Positions 37,511 to 45,874 of a stretch of 54,389 nt of DNA are shown here, piece after piece. Origin of the DNA: Methylobacterium variabile (GTDB lineage Bacteria > Pseudomonadota > Alphaproteobacteria > Rhizobiales > Beijerinckiaceae); assembly GCF_001043975.1 (NCBI RefSeq), contig NZ_LABY01000081.1:1-54389 (forward strand). The letters run 5' to 3'. Within the stretch, counting starts at the first letter, position 1. Every line of letters starts with the position of its first letter. The notes beneath the pieces are model-generated. The model made no database searches and was not told the origin of the DNA. It saw only the letters and a list, made by a program, of their open reading frames with translations. The position numbers and the translations under genes are program-made.

Positions 37511-38533
37511 ATGACCACAGCCCTCGCGCTGACCCAGGGCGATCCGGCCGGGATCGGCCCGGAGATCACCCTGCGGGCCTGGCTGGCCCGGGAAGAGCAC
37601 GGCCTGGCGCCGTTCTTCGTCATCGGCGACCCGGACTTCCTCGGGCGGATCGCGGCCCGGCTCGGCCTCGCGGTGCCGCTGGCCGAGGTGACGCCGGAGG
37701 CCGCCGCGGAGGCTTTCGGACGCGCCCTCCCGGTGGTGCGGCTGCCGGGCGGGCTCACCGTGGCGGCGGAGCCCGGCCGGCCCGATCCGGCGAGCGCCGC
37801 CGGCACCCTGGCCTCGATCGACGAGGCGGTGCGGCTGGTGCGGGCGGGCCGCGCGCCCGCCCTCGTCACCAACCCGATCGCCAAGCACGTCCTCTACGCG
37901 GCGGGCTTCCGGCATCCCGGCCACACCGAGTACCTGGCGGCCCTCGCGGCGGAGCCCGGCGGACCCGCCCCGACGCCCGTGATGCTGCTCTGGTCCGAGG
38001 CCCTGGCCGTGGTGCCGGTGACGATCCACGTGGCGTTGCGCCGGGTGCCGGAGCTGCTCACCGCCGAGCTCGTGATCGAGACCGCCCGCATCGTCGACCG
38101 CGACATGCGGTCCCGCTTCGGCCTCCCCGCCCCGCGCCTCGTGCTCGCCGGGCTCAACCCGCATGCGGGCGAGGCCGGCACCATGGGCACCGAGGACCGC
38201 GACGTGCTGGCCCCGGCCGTGGCGCGGCTGCGGGCCGAGGGCATCGCCATCACCGGCCCGCACCCGGCCGACACGCTGTTCCATGCCCGGGCCCGGGCCG
38301 CCTACGACGTCGCGCTCGCCCCGACCCATGACCAGGCCCTGATCCCGATCAAGACGCTGGCCTTCGACGAGGGCGTGAACGTGACCCTCGGGCTGCCGTT
38401 CCTGCGCACCTCGCCGGACCACGGCACCGCCTTCGACATCGCCGGCCGGGGTCTGGCCAAGCCCGACAGCCTGATCGCCGCCCTGAAGCTCGCCGGCCGG
38501 CTGACCCGGGCGTCGGCCGGGGCGGGCGCATGA
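37511..38533 (+). CDS. pdxA: 4-hydroxythreonine-4-phosphate dehydrogenase PdxA
   Basis: PdxA oxidises 4-phosphohydroxythreonine in the DXP-dependent pyridoxal phosphate pathway. The 340-residue protein starts [18 protein letters not shown], the family N-terminus. Metal-binding histidines lie in [20 protein letters not shown] and [10 protein letters not shown]. The ATG at 37511 is used. The stop overlaps the rsmA start as ATGA. It follows lptD with a gap of 98 bases and no surA gene between them. Confidence 0.95.
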   Translation: MTTALALTQGDPAGIGPEITLRAWLAREEHGLAPFFVIGDPDFLGRIAARLGLAVPLAEVTPEAAAEAFGRALPVVRLPGGLTVAAEPGRPDPASAAGTLASIDEAVRLVRAGRAPALVTNPIAKHVLYAAGFRHPGHTEYLAALAAEPGGPAPTPVMLLWSEALAVVPVTIHVALRRVPELLTAELVIETARIVDRDMRSRFGLPAPRLVLAGLNPHAGEAGTMGTEDRDVLAPAVARLRAEGIAITGPHPADTLFHARARAAYDVALAPTHDQALIPIKTLAFDEGVNVTLGLPFLRTSPDHGTAFDIAGRGLAKPDSLIAALKLAGRLTRASAGAGA

Positions 38534-39366
38534 GCGCGCCGGACGGATTGCCGCCCTTGCGGGAGGTGGTGCGGGCGCACGACCTCATGCCCCGCCGCTC
38601 GCTGGGCCAGAACTTCCTGTTCGACCTGAACCTCACCGGGCGGATCGCGCGGTCGGCCGGGCCGCTCGAGGGCGTGACGGTGGTGGAGGTCGGCCCCGGC
38701 CCCGGCGGCCTGACCCGGGCGCTCCTCATGCACGGCGCCGCGCGGGTGATCGCCATCGAGCGCGACCCCCGCGCCCTGCCGGCGCTCGCCGAGATCGCCG
38801 CGCATTATCCCGGCCGCCTGGAGGTGGTGGAGGCCGACGCCCTCTCCTTCGACCCGCGTCCGCTGGTGGGCGAGGGGCCGGCCCGCATCGTCGCCAACCT
38901 CCCCTACAACGTCGGCACGCAGCTCCTCACCGGCTGGCTCACGCCGGAGGCCTGGCCGCCCTGGTGGGACTCGCTCACCCTGATGTTCCAGCGCGAGGTG
39001 GCGGAGCGCATCGTCGCCGACGAGGGCGACCGGGCGAATTACGGTCGCCTCGGCGTGCTGTGCGGCTGGCGCACGACGAGCCAGATCCTGTTCGACGTTC
39101 CGCCCTCGGCCTTCGTGCCGCCCCCGAAAGTCACCTCGAGCGTCGTGCGGCTGGTGCCGCGGCCCGAGCCCCTGCCCTGCCGGGTCCGCGCACTCGAGGC
39201 GGTGACCGGTGCGGCGTTCGGCCAGCGGCGCAAGATGCTGCGCCAGAGCCTCAAGGCCGCGACGCCGGACCCGGGCCGCCTGCTCGCCGCCGCCGGCGTT
39301 GCCGAGACGGCCCGGGCCGAGGAGGTGCCGGTCGCGGGGTTCGTGGCGATGGCGCAGGCCCTCTGA
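38530..39366 (+). CDS. rsmA: 16S rRNA dimethyladenosine transferase RsmA (KsgA)
   Basis: RsmA dimethylates two adjacent adenines near the 3' end of 16S rRNA during small-subunit maturation. The 278-residue protein has SAM motif I as [16 protein letters not shown], the N-terminal SLGQNFLFD, and the catalytic NLPYN motif. Its ATG overlaps the pdxA stop, so the pair is probably co-translated. Hairpins follow the stop. Confidence 0.96.
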   Translation: MSAPDGLPPLREVVRAHDLMPRRSLGQNFLFDLNLTGRIARSAGPLEGVTVVEVGPGPGGLTRALLMHGAARVIAIERDPRALPALAEIAAHYPGRLEVVEADALSFDPRPLVGEGPARIVANLPYNVGTQLLTGWLTPEAWPPWWDSLTLMFQREVAERIVADEGDRANYGRLGVLCGWRTTSQILFDVPPSAFVPPPKVTSSVVRLVPRPEPLPCRVRALEAVTGAAFGQRRKMLRQSLKAATPDPGRLLAAAGVAETARAEEVPVAGFVAMAQAL

Positions 39367-39400
39367 TACTCCAAGGCCCAGGATGCTGACGCATCGATTT

Positions 39401-39424
39401 CGATCTCGGGCGTGCCCGAGATCG
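39401..39424. terminator. Hairpin after rsmA (first of two)
   Basis: An almost continuous 11-bp palindrome (CGATCTCGGGC with GCCCGAGATCG) separated by two bases lies 35 bases after rsmA. In RNA it would form a 10-bp stem with a 4-base loop. No T-run follows. It probably helps end the lpt-pdxA-rsmA transcript. Confidence 0.5.
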
Positions 39425-39455
39425 ACGGGGCCGTTGATCCATTTGTAATTTCCGA

Positions 39456-39476
39456 CACCAAGCCAGGGGCTTGGTG
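39456..39476 (+). terminator. Hairpin after rsmA (second of two)
   Basis: A perfect 9-bp stem (CACCAAGCC with GGCTTGGTG) closes a 3-base loop and is followed by AAAATTC. It sits in an AT-richer part of the gap between convergent rsmA and the Tim44-like gene. The function is inferred from position. Confidence 0.45.
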
Positions 39477-39532
39477 AAAATTCGAGACCGGAACCGACGG
39501 TCATCCCCAATGACCGTTGGTATGAGAACGAC

Positions 39533-39565
39533 GAAGCCCCCGATCCGGGCGGGATCGGGGGCTTC
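39533..39565 (-). terminator. Strong hairpin at the end of the Tim44-like gene
   Basis: A perfect 14-bp stem (GAAGCCCCCGATCC with GGATCGGGGGCTTC) closes a 5-base loop, 44 bases beyond the stop of the minus-strand Tim44-like gene. It is the most stable of the three hairpins in this convergent gap. On the minus strand it is followed by GTCGTTCTC, a weak pyrimidine-rich tail. Confidence 0.65.
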
Positions 39566-39608
39566 GCGAAGGGTGCGGAGAGAGCGTCTCTCTTCCGCGA
39601 TGCGGGCG

Positions 39609-40577
39609 TCAGCGGCTCTGCTGGATGGCCGAGACCACCCACTGGCCGCCGCGCTGGCGCAGGAAGGTCCAGACCTCCGTCGCCTCGGGCGGGTTGGTCT
39701 CGACGACCCGGCCGCTGGCGCGCTCGATCAGCGCGTCGCGCAGGGTGTAGCGCATCGCCACGGTGGCGTAGTCGACCGGGCCCTCGCGCCAGGACTCGGC
39801 GAGGTCGCCCTGCTGCAGCTTCACGTCGGCGATCCGGTTGACCAGGCCGCGGGACGCGTTGGCCTTCAGCTCCTCGGTGAAGTAGCCGGCCATCTCCGGC
39901 GTAGTGAGGCGGCGCAGGGTGGCGACGTCCTCGGCGCCGTAGGCGAGCTGGACCTGGGTCAGGGTACGCTCGAAGGCGTCGAAGTCCTGCGGGCCGATGC
40001 CGACCTCGTCGCGCTGGGCCGGACGGGCGGGCGCGGCCGCGCCGCCGCCGAGGCCGGCACCGAGACCACCCAGGCCGCCGCCCAGGCCACCGAGGGGACC
40101 GCCGGGACCGGCGGCCGGGCCGCTGCGGTTGTAGGCCCCCGCCATCGCCGGCTGGGCCTGGCGGCGGCGGAAGAAGCGCACGACCAGCAGGACCACGCCG
40201 ATCAACAGGCCGACCTGAAGCAGCAGGCCGAGGAACGACGCGATGCCGCCGAGGCCGCCGAAGAAGCCGCCGCCGATCAGCGCGCCGAGCAGGCCGGCAC
40301 CGAGCAGGCCAGCGAAGAAGCCGCCGCCGAAGCGGCGCTGCGGCGCCGCGGGCGCCCCCATCTGCGAGCCGGGCTGCGTCATCGAGCGCTGCATCGGCGC
40401 CGGGGCACCGGGAGCGGTCGTGGTCGGGGCCGGCGACGAGTAGGTGCGGGAGCCGCGCGATCCCATCGAGGAGCCGCTGCCGGGACGCGCCTCGCCGGCC
40501 GTCGCCGCCACGGCCATCAAGGCCGCCAGGCCGAAGGCCACCGCCGTCCGGCGGCCGCGGGTGAAGGTGGTCATCAT
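39609..40577 (-). CDS. Tim44-like domain protein, membrane-anchored
   Basis: This 322-residue product has an N-terminal signal (RRTAVAFGLAALMAVAATAGEA), a Ser/Pro/Ala-rich linker, a glycine-rich hydrophobic hairpin (FFAGLLGAGLLGALIGGGFFGG), a membrane helix followed by RFFRRR, another Gly-rich linker, and a C-terminal Tim44-like domain (FDAFERTLTQVQLAYGAEDV to VWTFLRQRGGQWVVSAIQQ). Bacterial Tim44-like proteins are envelope-associated with poorly known roles. Two adjacent ATG codons (40577 and 40574) are both possible starts. Confidence 0.85.
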   Translation of the reverse strand: MMTTFTRGRRTAVAFGLAALMAVAATAGEARPGSGSSMGSRGSRTYSSPAPTTTAPGAPAPMQRSMTQPGSQMGAPAAPQRRFGGGFFAGLLGAGLLGALIGGGFFGGLGGIASFLGLLLQVGLLIGVVLLVVRFFRRRQAQPAMAGAYNRSGPAAGPGGPLGGLGGGLGGLGAGLGGGAAAPARPAQRDEVGIGPQDFDAFERTLTQVQLAYGAEDVATLRRLTTPEMAGYFTEELKANASRGLVNRIADVKLQQGDLAESWREGPVDYATVAMRYTLRDALIERASGRVVETNPPEATEVWTFLRQRGGQWVVSAIQQSR

Positions 40578-40767
40578 CGGTTCGTATCGCCTCGTGCAAT
40601 CACCAGTGAGGGGCGTCCGTTCCCCCCTTACGCACATATGGGGGCACGGGTGGCGCAGTAGAAGAGAGGCATCGCGTCGGATGCCTTCCGGGTCGTAACT
40701 ATACGCGGCGAAGATTCACCGATCGGAGAAGGGTCTGCCAAGCGGGAAATTTTTGAGATGACAGGGA

Positions 40768-41901
40768 TTATCGGAGGGCGGCACTTCGTGACGGGCGCAC
40801 CCGCGGCGCCTCGGCCGCCGGGAAGGTGAGGCGCACGCGGGTGCCCTCGCCGGGGCTGCTGCGCAGGGCGACGGCGCCCCCCTGGCGCTTGACCAGGGCA
40901 TTGAGGATGGCGAGGCCGGTGCCGCGGCCAGGCTCGCGCGTGGTGAAGAACGGCTCGAGCGCCCGGGCCAGCACCTCTGGCGTCATCCCGCTGCCGGTAT
41001 CCGAGACGCTGAGCTCGACGGTACGGCCCGCGGCCCCGTCGACCGCCACGCCCTCGCCGCCGTGGTTGCGGGTCGCGATCGCGACGCGCCCGCCCGCCGG
41101 CATCGCCTCGCCAGCGTTGCGCAGCAGGATCTGGAGGATCAACTCGGTCTGGACCGGATCGATGCAGGCGATCCACAGGTCCTCGGCGAGATCGAGGTCG
41201 AGGGCGATCGCGGGGCCGAGCAGGCCCGTCGCCCGGTCCCGGAAGGCACCCAGCAGCCCGTTGAGGTCGACCGCCCGGGGCTCCGGCCGGTGCTTGCGGG
41301 AGAAGGCCAGGAGGTGGCGGGTGAGGGAGGAGGCGCGCTCGGCCGCGTCGGTCGAGCGGCTCAGCGCCCGCTGGACGAACGCGTCCGGATGCTCGCCGAG
41401 CCGCCGCCGCAGGCCGTCGACGTAGCCGACCAGGATCTGGAGCAGGTTGTTGAACTCGTGCGCGACGCCGTTGGTGAGCTGGCCCAGGGCCTCCCGCCGC
41501 TGCGCCAGGCCGAGCGCCGCCTCGAGGTCGCGGCAACGGGAGGTCTCGACGATCTGGACCAGGCGGTCGGCCCCGGGCTCCCGCACCGGCGAGAGGTGAA
41601 GCACCGCCCAGAGCGTCGCGCCGTCGGGCCGGCGCAGCAGCGCCTCGGCGCTCGCCGGCCCGCCCGAGGCCAGGAGGGCGCGCAGGGTCGCCTCCGCCTC
41701 GCCATCGGCGGCGAGAGCCGCGACGGCAGGCAGGCCGTCCCCGAGGAGGGCTCCGGCGGCCGGGTTGGCGAAGCGCACGTCGCCCTCGGGGCCGGACGCG
41801 ACCAGCAGGGACGGCAGCGGCGCGGCCGCCAGCGCGGCGCACAGGGCTCCGGCATCCTCCGGCGTCTCAGCAGCGGGCGCCGGCGCGAGGACATCCGGCA
41901 C
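40768..41901 (-). CDS. PAS-containing sensor histidine kinase (orphan)
   Basis: This 377-residue soluble kinase has an N-terminal PAS-like domain (about residues 15-125), a dimerisation domain with the phosphoacceptor His148 in GVAHEFNNLLQIL, and a HATPase domain with N box (ILQILLRNAGEAM), G1 (DTGSGM), F box (EPFFTTREPGRG) and G2 (GTGLAI). The H-E-F-N-N phosphoacceptor type is common among NtrB-like and hybrid kinases. No response regulator gene is adjacent. The signal sensed is unknown. Confidence 0.88.
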   Translation of the reverse strand: MPDVLAPAPAAETPEDAGALCAALAAAPLPSLLVASGPEGDVRFANPAAGALLGDGLPAVAALAADGEAEATLRALLASGGPASAEALLRRPDGATLWAVLHLSPVREPGADRLVQIVETSRCRDLEAALGLAQRREALGQLTNGVAHEFNNLLQILVGYVDGLRRRLGEHPDAFVQRALSRSTDAAERASSLTRHLLAFSRKHRPEPRAVDLNGLLGAFRDRATGLLGPAIALDLDLAEDLWIACIDPVQTELILQILLRNAGEAMPAGGRVAIATRNHGGEGVAVDGAAGRTVELSVSDTGSGMTPEVLARALEPFFTTREPGRGTGLAILNALVKRQGGAVALRSSPGEGTRVRLTFPAAEAPRVRPSRSAALR

Positions 41902-41976
41902 GGGCGGGCCTCCGTGGTGGGGCGGGCCAGGACCGCTCGCCCCGCGGCGGCCGGGCTGTCTCCGCGGTCTGGTCCG

Positions 41977-42735
41977 TCACTCTAGAGCAAGTCCGGGCGG
42001 CGTGGAAACCACGCCGCGGCCATCGTCGTCGACGAGGACCGTCGGCCCGAAGATCGCCTCGAAGCGGGCCCGCAGAACCGCGTCGACCTCGGGCAGGGTC
42101 ACCGGGCGGCCGAGATCGACCAGGCTGGTGACGCCGTGCTCGCGCACGCCGCAGGGCACGATGCCGGAGAAGTGCGACAGGTCCGGCTCGACGTTCAGGC
42201 TGACGCCGTGGAACGTCACCCAGCGCCGCACCCGGATGCCGATCGCCGCGATCTTGTCCTCGACGCCCGGCCCCTTCTCCGGCCGGCGCACCCAGACGCC
42301 GACCCGATCCTCCCGGCGCTCGCCCCGCACCGTGTACGCCTCGAGGGTCGCGATCAGCCAGGCCTCGAGCGCCGCCACGTAGGCGCGCAGGTCCGGCCGC
42401 CGCCGGTTGAGGTCGAGCATCACGTAGGCCACGCGCTGCCCGGGGCCGTGATAGGTGTACTGCCCGCCCCGGCCGGTGCGGTGGACCGGGAAGCGCTCCG
42501 GCGCCACGAGGTCGGCCGCCTTCGCCGAGGTGCCGGCGGTGTAGAGCGGCGGATGCTCGACGAGCCAGACCCGCTCGAGGGCGCGGCCCTCCGCGATGGA
42601 CGCGGCCCGCGCCTCCATCGCCGCCTCGGCCTCGTGATAGTCGAGGAGCGCGTCGCGCACCACCCACTCGACGGGAGGGCTCCCGAGCCGGGGCAGGAGG
42701 GAACCCGGGGCGGTCTCGAGCCGGACGTTTACCAA
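41977..42735 (-). CDS. lipB: Octanoyltransferase LipB
   Basis: LipB moves octanoate from acyl carrier protein to lipoyl domains, the first step of lipoate synthesis. The 252-residue protein has [29 protein letters not shown], the catalytic Lys161 ([11 protein letters not shown]) and Cys195 (GIVPCGV). It is divergent from the FliN-like gene. LipA is not in the window. Confidence 0.95.
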   Translation of the reverse strand: MVNVRLETAPGSLLPRLGSPPVEWVVRDALLDYHEAEAAMEARAASIAEGRALERVWLVEHPPLYTAGTSAKAADLVAPERFPVHRTGRGGQYTYHGPGQRVAYVMLDLNRRRPDLRAYVAALEAWLIATLEAYTVRGERREDRVGVWVRRPEKGPGVEDKIAAIGIRVRRWVTFHGVSLNVEPDLSHFSGIVPCGVREHGVTSLVDLGRPVTLPEVDAVLRARFEAIFGPTVLVDDDGRGVVSTPPGLALE

Positions 42736-42786
42736 GGCTTCACCATAAGATCGGAAACTTCGCGCATCGGTTCTTGGTCAGGGTGG

Positions 42787-43101
42787 GTGCGTCCGTTGGC
42801 GGTCCTCGACATTCTCAAGGTTGACCTCGCGGTCGTGCTCGGGCGGACCCGGATGCCGATCCACATGCTGCTGCGCATGGGCCGCGGCGCGGTGATCGAG
42901 CTCGAATCCACCGACACCGATATGGTCGAGATCCTCGCCAACAACCACCCGATCGCCCGCGGCCAGATCGTGGTCACGGGCAACCGCATCTCCGTGGAGG
43001 TGACCGAGCTGATCCGCAAGGCCGAGGTCGTGCGCGAGCCCGGCATCCGCATCGGCGACGGCGCCGCCTCCCTGCTCACCACCCTGTCGGATGCCCTCTG
43101 A
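42787..43101 (+). CDS. fliN: FliN/SpoA-domain flagellar switch-like protein
   Basis: This 104-residue product is essentially one SpoA (FliN C-terminal) domain: VDLAVVLGRTRMPIHMLLRM, then GAVIELE, then NNHPIARGQIVVTGNRISVEV. FliN forms the C-ring of the flagellar motor. A 25-residue tail (KAEVVREPGIRIGDGAA) follows the domain. No other flagellar gene is present in the window. The GTG at 42787 is used; a TTG at 42796 is also possible. It is divergent from lipB by 51 bases. Confidence 0.82.
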   Translation: MRPLAVLDILKVDLAVVLGRTRMPIHMLLRMGRGAVIELESTDTDMVEILANNHPIARGQIVVTGNRISVEVTELIRKAEVVREPGIRIGDGAASLLTTLSDAL

Positions 43102-43223
43102 CGAGAATGTTTGCCAGATCCGCATCGGGGCGCTTGCGTCCCCGGAAGGGGGCTGGTATTCGCAGCCTCGCTTCGGACGGGTCTCACCCCCGCCCCGCCG
43201 TTTCCGGCGAGACGAAGCGCTCC

Positions 43224-43308
43224 GCGGCCGTGGCGGAATTGGTAGACGCGCTAGCTTGAGGTGCTAGTTGGGCAACCAGTGGAGGTTCGAGTCCTCTCGG
43301 CCGCACCA
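43224..43308 (+). tRNA. tRNA-Leu (anticodon GAG), first copy
   Basis: This is an 85-base class II tRNA. The acceptor stem GCGGCCG pairs with CGGCCGC, the anticodon stem CTAGC/GCTAG holds the loop TTGAGGT with anticodon GAG, there is a short variable arm, and the T loop is GGTTCGAGTCC. The 3' CCA is encoded. It is identical to a second copy 173 bases downstream. A short hairpin begins at the CCA (43306-43332). Confidence 0.97.
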
Positions 43309-43481
43309 TTCTCTCCGCGAAGGGTAGAATGGAGACCGAACCCGGCGAAGGCGGCTCGATGGTGATCGAGACGACGAACCGGTCGAGGTTGCCGAAGCGT
43401 TGGACCTTTGATGGTCTTTGTGGTTGTTCTTGATTTTGTTTCAGATCTGTCCGGACTAGTTTTCGATGTCCGGCGCTCTCC

Positions 43482-43566
43482 GCGGCCGTGGCGGAATTGG
43501 TAGACGCGCTAGCTTGAGGTGCTAGTTGGGCAACCAGTGGAGGTTCGAGTCCTCTCGGCCGCACCA
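43482..43566 (+). tRNA. tRNA-Leu (anticodon GAG), second copy
   Basis: This is an exact duplicate of the tRNA at 43224 through all 85 bases, including the encoded CCA. The spacer and the downstream sequence differ, so this is a tandem duplication of little more than the gene. It reads CUC and CUU leucine codons; CUC is very common in this genome. A hairpin (43563-43596) again begins at the CCA. Confidence 0.97.
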
Positions 43567-44137
43567 TCCTACTTCCGTTGAAGAAAGCCGGATGGTCCTG
43601 CAAGAACTGCGGCAATAACCCTGGCACGCGGTACAGCAGCCAGAGGCTCCCTGAGGCAGGAAATCCGCCGAAACTCCTGCTATTGCGATGGATCATCGTG
43701 GGATGGTTGGCGGCGCTGACGCCGCCTTGCCCCGATCGCCCGGCTCCTCACGCATGACGGTCCACTCCTGAGCAAGCGGAAGTCGCGGCGACGGACGGCT
43801 ACGGTTTTCCGCGCGTGACCAGAACCTCGACCCGGCCAGGACATCCCTTCCCTCCGCGCACCCAGCGCCTCGGTGACCGCGCTGATGCGTCGATGACAAC
43901 CGGGACGACATCCTTCACTCTCCGATCGTCACGGAAAGCTGACAAGCCGCAGCTTGGGGCCGCACGCCCCGGCGGAAGCGGAGGCCATGGAACTCGCGTC
44001 GAGCGATTGCATTCCTGCGGCCGAGGCCGCCCCCGCTCGGGTGGTCGGCCGACGGCGAGAGGCAACGGCAAGTGTCATGGCGCGGGGAAAACCGCTCACG
44101 TTCGCCCGGCACTCCGCGCTGGCATGGTCGTCAGTTT
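43567..44137. other. Gene-poor stretch between tRNA-Leu and ABC permease
   Basis: There is no convincing gene in these 571 bases. A few short open frames occur on the minus strand, one of 72 codons ending at 43693 with a fair ribosome-binding site, but none resembles a known family. No transposase remnant, direct repeat of the tRNA end or clear attachment site could be made out. The sequence may be decayed or regulatory. Confidence 0.5.
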
Positions 44138-44914
44138 TCAGAAGAAGCGCGGCACCACGAAGCGGATGCCCAGAAGCCCGATCAGCGACAACGTTCCGCT
44201 GACAAGGAGGACGTACAGAACCGAGGCGTCCGCACCGTAGTTCGGATAGAAGGCCGATCGGCAGACCTTGACGATGTGCATGAGAGGATTCCACTGCACG
44301 TACTCGTAGAGGGCTTGCGGCATCGACTCGGTGACGAAGAACGCTCCGCTGGTAAAATACATAAGGAGCGAAGGAACGATGACACCCAGGTTCCAGGGCG
44401 GGAACATCTGAGAGATGAACACGTTCATGAATCCCATCGACAATGCGAAGAAGAGTGCGAGCAACATGCTCTCGCAGAACGCGAACGAGTCTCGGGGGAC
44501 AATTTGCGCCCCGAAGCAGACGGCAACAAAAAAGACCAACGAAATGCTCAGCGCACTCGTACAAATTTCGACGAGCGCGCGCGACATGACAACGTCGAAG
44601 AACTTGACCTGAGGAAAATAGATCAACTGCCTGTTCTGTGCCGGCCCCTCCATCATCTTTCGGGACATGTAGTTGAAAATGATATAGGGAGCCAACCCAG
44701 AGACGGCGAACAGCACGATGTTGTCACCGATCGGCACAGGCATGCGCCGGATCACGTAGAACCCGGTGATGACCAGGATGTGAGCGCAGGGCCATCCGAC
44801 GGCAATGCTGTAGCCCCACATCGTACCGCCGAACCGGGTGCGGATGTCGCGCAGGATCATCGCGCCGAGCACGTCCAGCTGGACATCGAGCACTGATTTC
44901 GCCTGGTTCGCCAT
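44138..44914 (-). CDS. ABC-2 type polysaccharide/O-antigen export permease (orphan)
   Basis: This 258-residue membrane protein of the KpsM/Wzm type starts with the family's cytosolic lead (MILRDIRTRFGGTMWGYSIAVGWP), followed by six helices, for example LFAVSGLAPYIIFNYMSRKM and ALSISLVFFVAVCFGAQIV. The ending is LLGIRFVVPRFF. Such permeases work with a separate ATPase to export capsule or O-antigen glycans; no ATPase gene is next to it. GGGAG lies seven bases before the ATG. The sequence uses more A and T than the neighbouring genes, so recent acquisition is possible. Confidence 0.85.
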   Translation of the reverse strand: MANQAKSVLDVQLDVLGAMILRDIRTRFGGTMWGYSIAVGWPCAHILVITGFYVIRRMPVPIGDNIVLFAVSGLAPYIIFNYMSRKMMEGPAQNRQLIYFPQVKFFDVVMSRALVEICTSALSISLVFFVAVCFGAQIVPRDSFAFCESMLLALFFALSMGFMNVFISQMFPPWNLGVIVPSLLMYFTSGAFFVTESMPQALYEYVQWNPLMHIVKVCRSAFYPNYGADASVLYVLLVSGTLSLIGLLGIRFVVPRFF

Positions 44915-45066
44915 CGATTGCTCCCGTCCCGCCTCCGGCCACGCTCAGGCGTGAGGCCCAAACGCTCGGCTCTCCGGATCACGCCGATTTCCGCTGCGAC
45001 GAACCGGACCCCGCTTCGTCGGCGGACGCTCTAGGTCGACAATGCGGCAACCGGGTGACCGGCGCC

Positions 45067-45723
45067 TCAGGTCTCCGACAGGTCGGGCAGGGTCCGAGCG
45101 TCGCCGTGGTAGGACCGGTTCGGGCGCATGTCGACGGCGGAGGCCATGCGGTTCGACATGTTGAAGAAGCTCGCCACCGCGGCGATGTCCCAGAGGTCGC
45201 GCTCGCCGAATCCGGCGTCGCGCAGGGCCTCCCGGTCCTCCTCCTCGATGGTCCAGGGCGCCTCGGTCAGGGCCACGGCGAAGTCGAGCATGGCGCGGTG
45301 GCGGGGTGAGAGGTCGGCGGCGCGGTAGTTCATCGCCATGATCTCGCCGAGGACCGGATCGCCCGACAGGCTGCGCACCGCCGCCCCGTGCGCGGTCAGG
45401 CAGTAGTAGCAGCGGTTCACGCTCGAGACCGCCACGGCGATCATCTCGCGCTCGAGCTTCGACAGGCCGGACGGCGCCAGCATCAGGTCGTTGTAGAGCG
45501 CCGCGAAGGCCTCGAGCTTGGCGCTGTCGTGGGCGTAGGCCAGCAGCACGTTCGGCACGAAGCCGATCTTCTCGCGGCACTTGTCGAAGTAGGCCCGCAT
45601 CTCCGGCGACAGGTCCGGGGACGGCGCGAGATCGAGGGCCATCACGGCGCCCTCAGCCTCCTGGGGCGCCGGCCGCTCGCCGACCTCCGGCTGAGCCGCC
45701 GCCCGCTTCCTGCTCCCGGCCAT
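45067..45723 (-). CDS. AhpD-like peroxidase-related enzyme
   Basis: This 218-residue protein has the carboxymuconolactone decarboxylase/AhpD fold with the redox motif CYYC (C105, C108) and H112 in NRCYYCLTAHG. It fits the uncharacterised peroxidase-related subgroup (IGFVPNVLLAYAHDSAKLEAF; VASFFNMSNRMASA). A role in removing peroxides is likely but unproven. An N-terminal tail of about 27 residues precedes the domain; an internal ATG there is an alternative start. It is divergent from the glutamate dehydrogenase gene. Confidence 0.82.
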   Translation of the reverse strand: MAGSRKRAAAQPEVGERPAPQEAEGAVMALDLAPSPDLSPEMRAYFDKCREKIGFVPNVLLAYAHDSAKLEAFAALYNDLMLAPSGLSKLEREMIAVAVSSVNRCYYCLTAHGAAVRSLSGDPVLGEIMAMNYRAADLSPRHRAMLDFAVALTEAPWTIEEEDREALRDAGFGERDLWDIAAVASFFNMSNRMASAVDMRPNRSYHGDARTLPDLSET

Positions 45724-45874
45724 GCCCGTGCTCTCCCAGTTCTTCCGGGGCAGCTATAGCAGTTTACCCCGGCCACGCGAGGCCGGGCACTTGGCTTCCG
45801 CGAAGCTGGGGTTGCGGGGGCCGACCCGCTGTGCCACCGCTCCGACCGTCAACCTCGGCAGAGGACGAGCAGAC

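Noticed and set aside
43184..43696. Minus-strand open frame with the repeated phrase MVRPRGLEPPLVAQLAPQAS
   Set aside because: It is the antisense translation of the two tRNA-Leu copies, a well-known false protein. The repeat in it only mirrors the tRNA duplication.
43693..44071. Short minus-strand open frames in the gap after the tRNAs, one with a fair ribosome-binding site
   Set aside because: No family likeness, Arg/Pro-rich composition typical of chance frames, and two overlapping alternatives with no means to choose between them.
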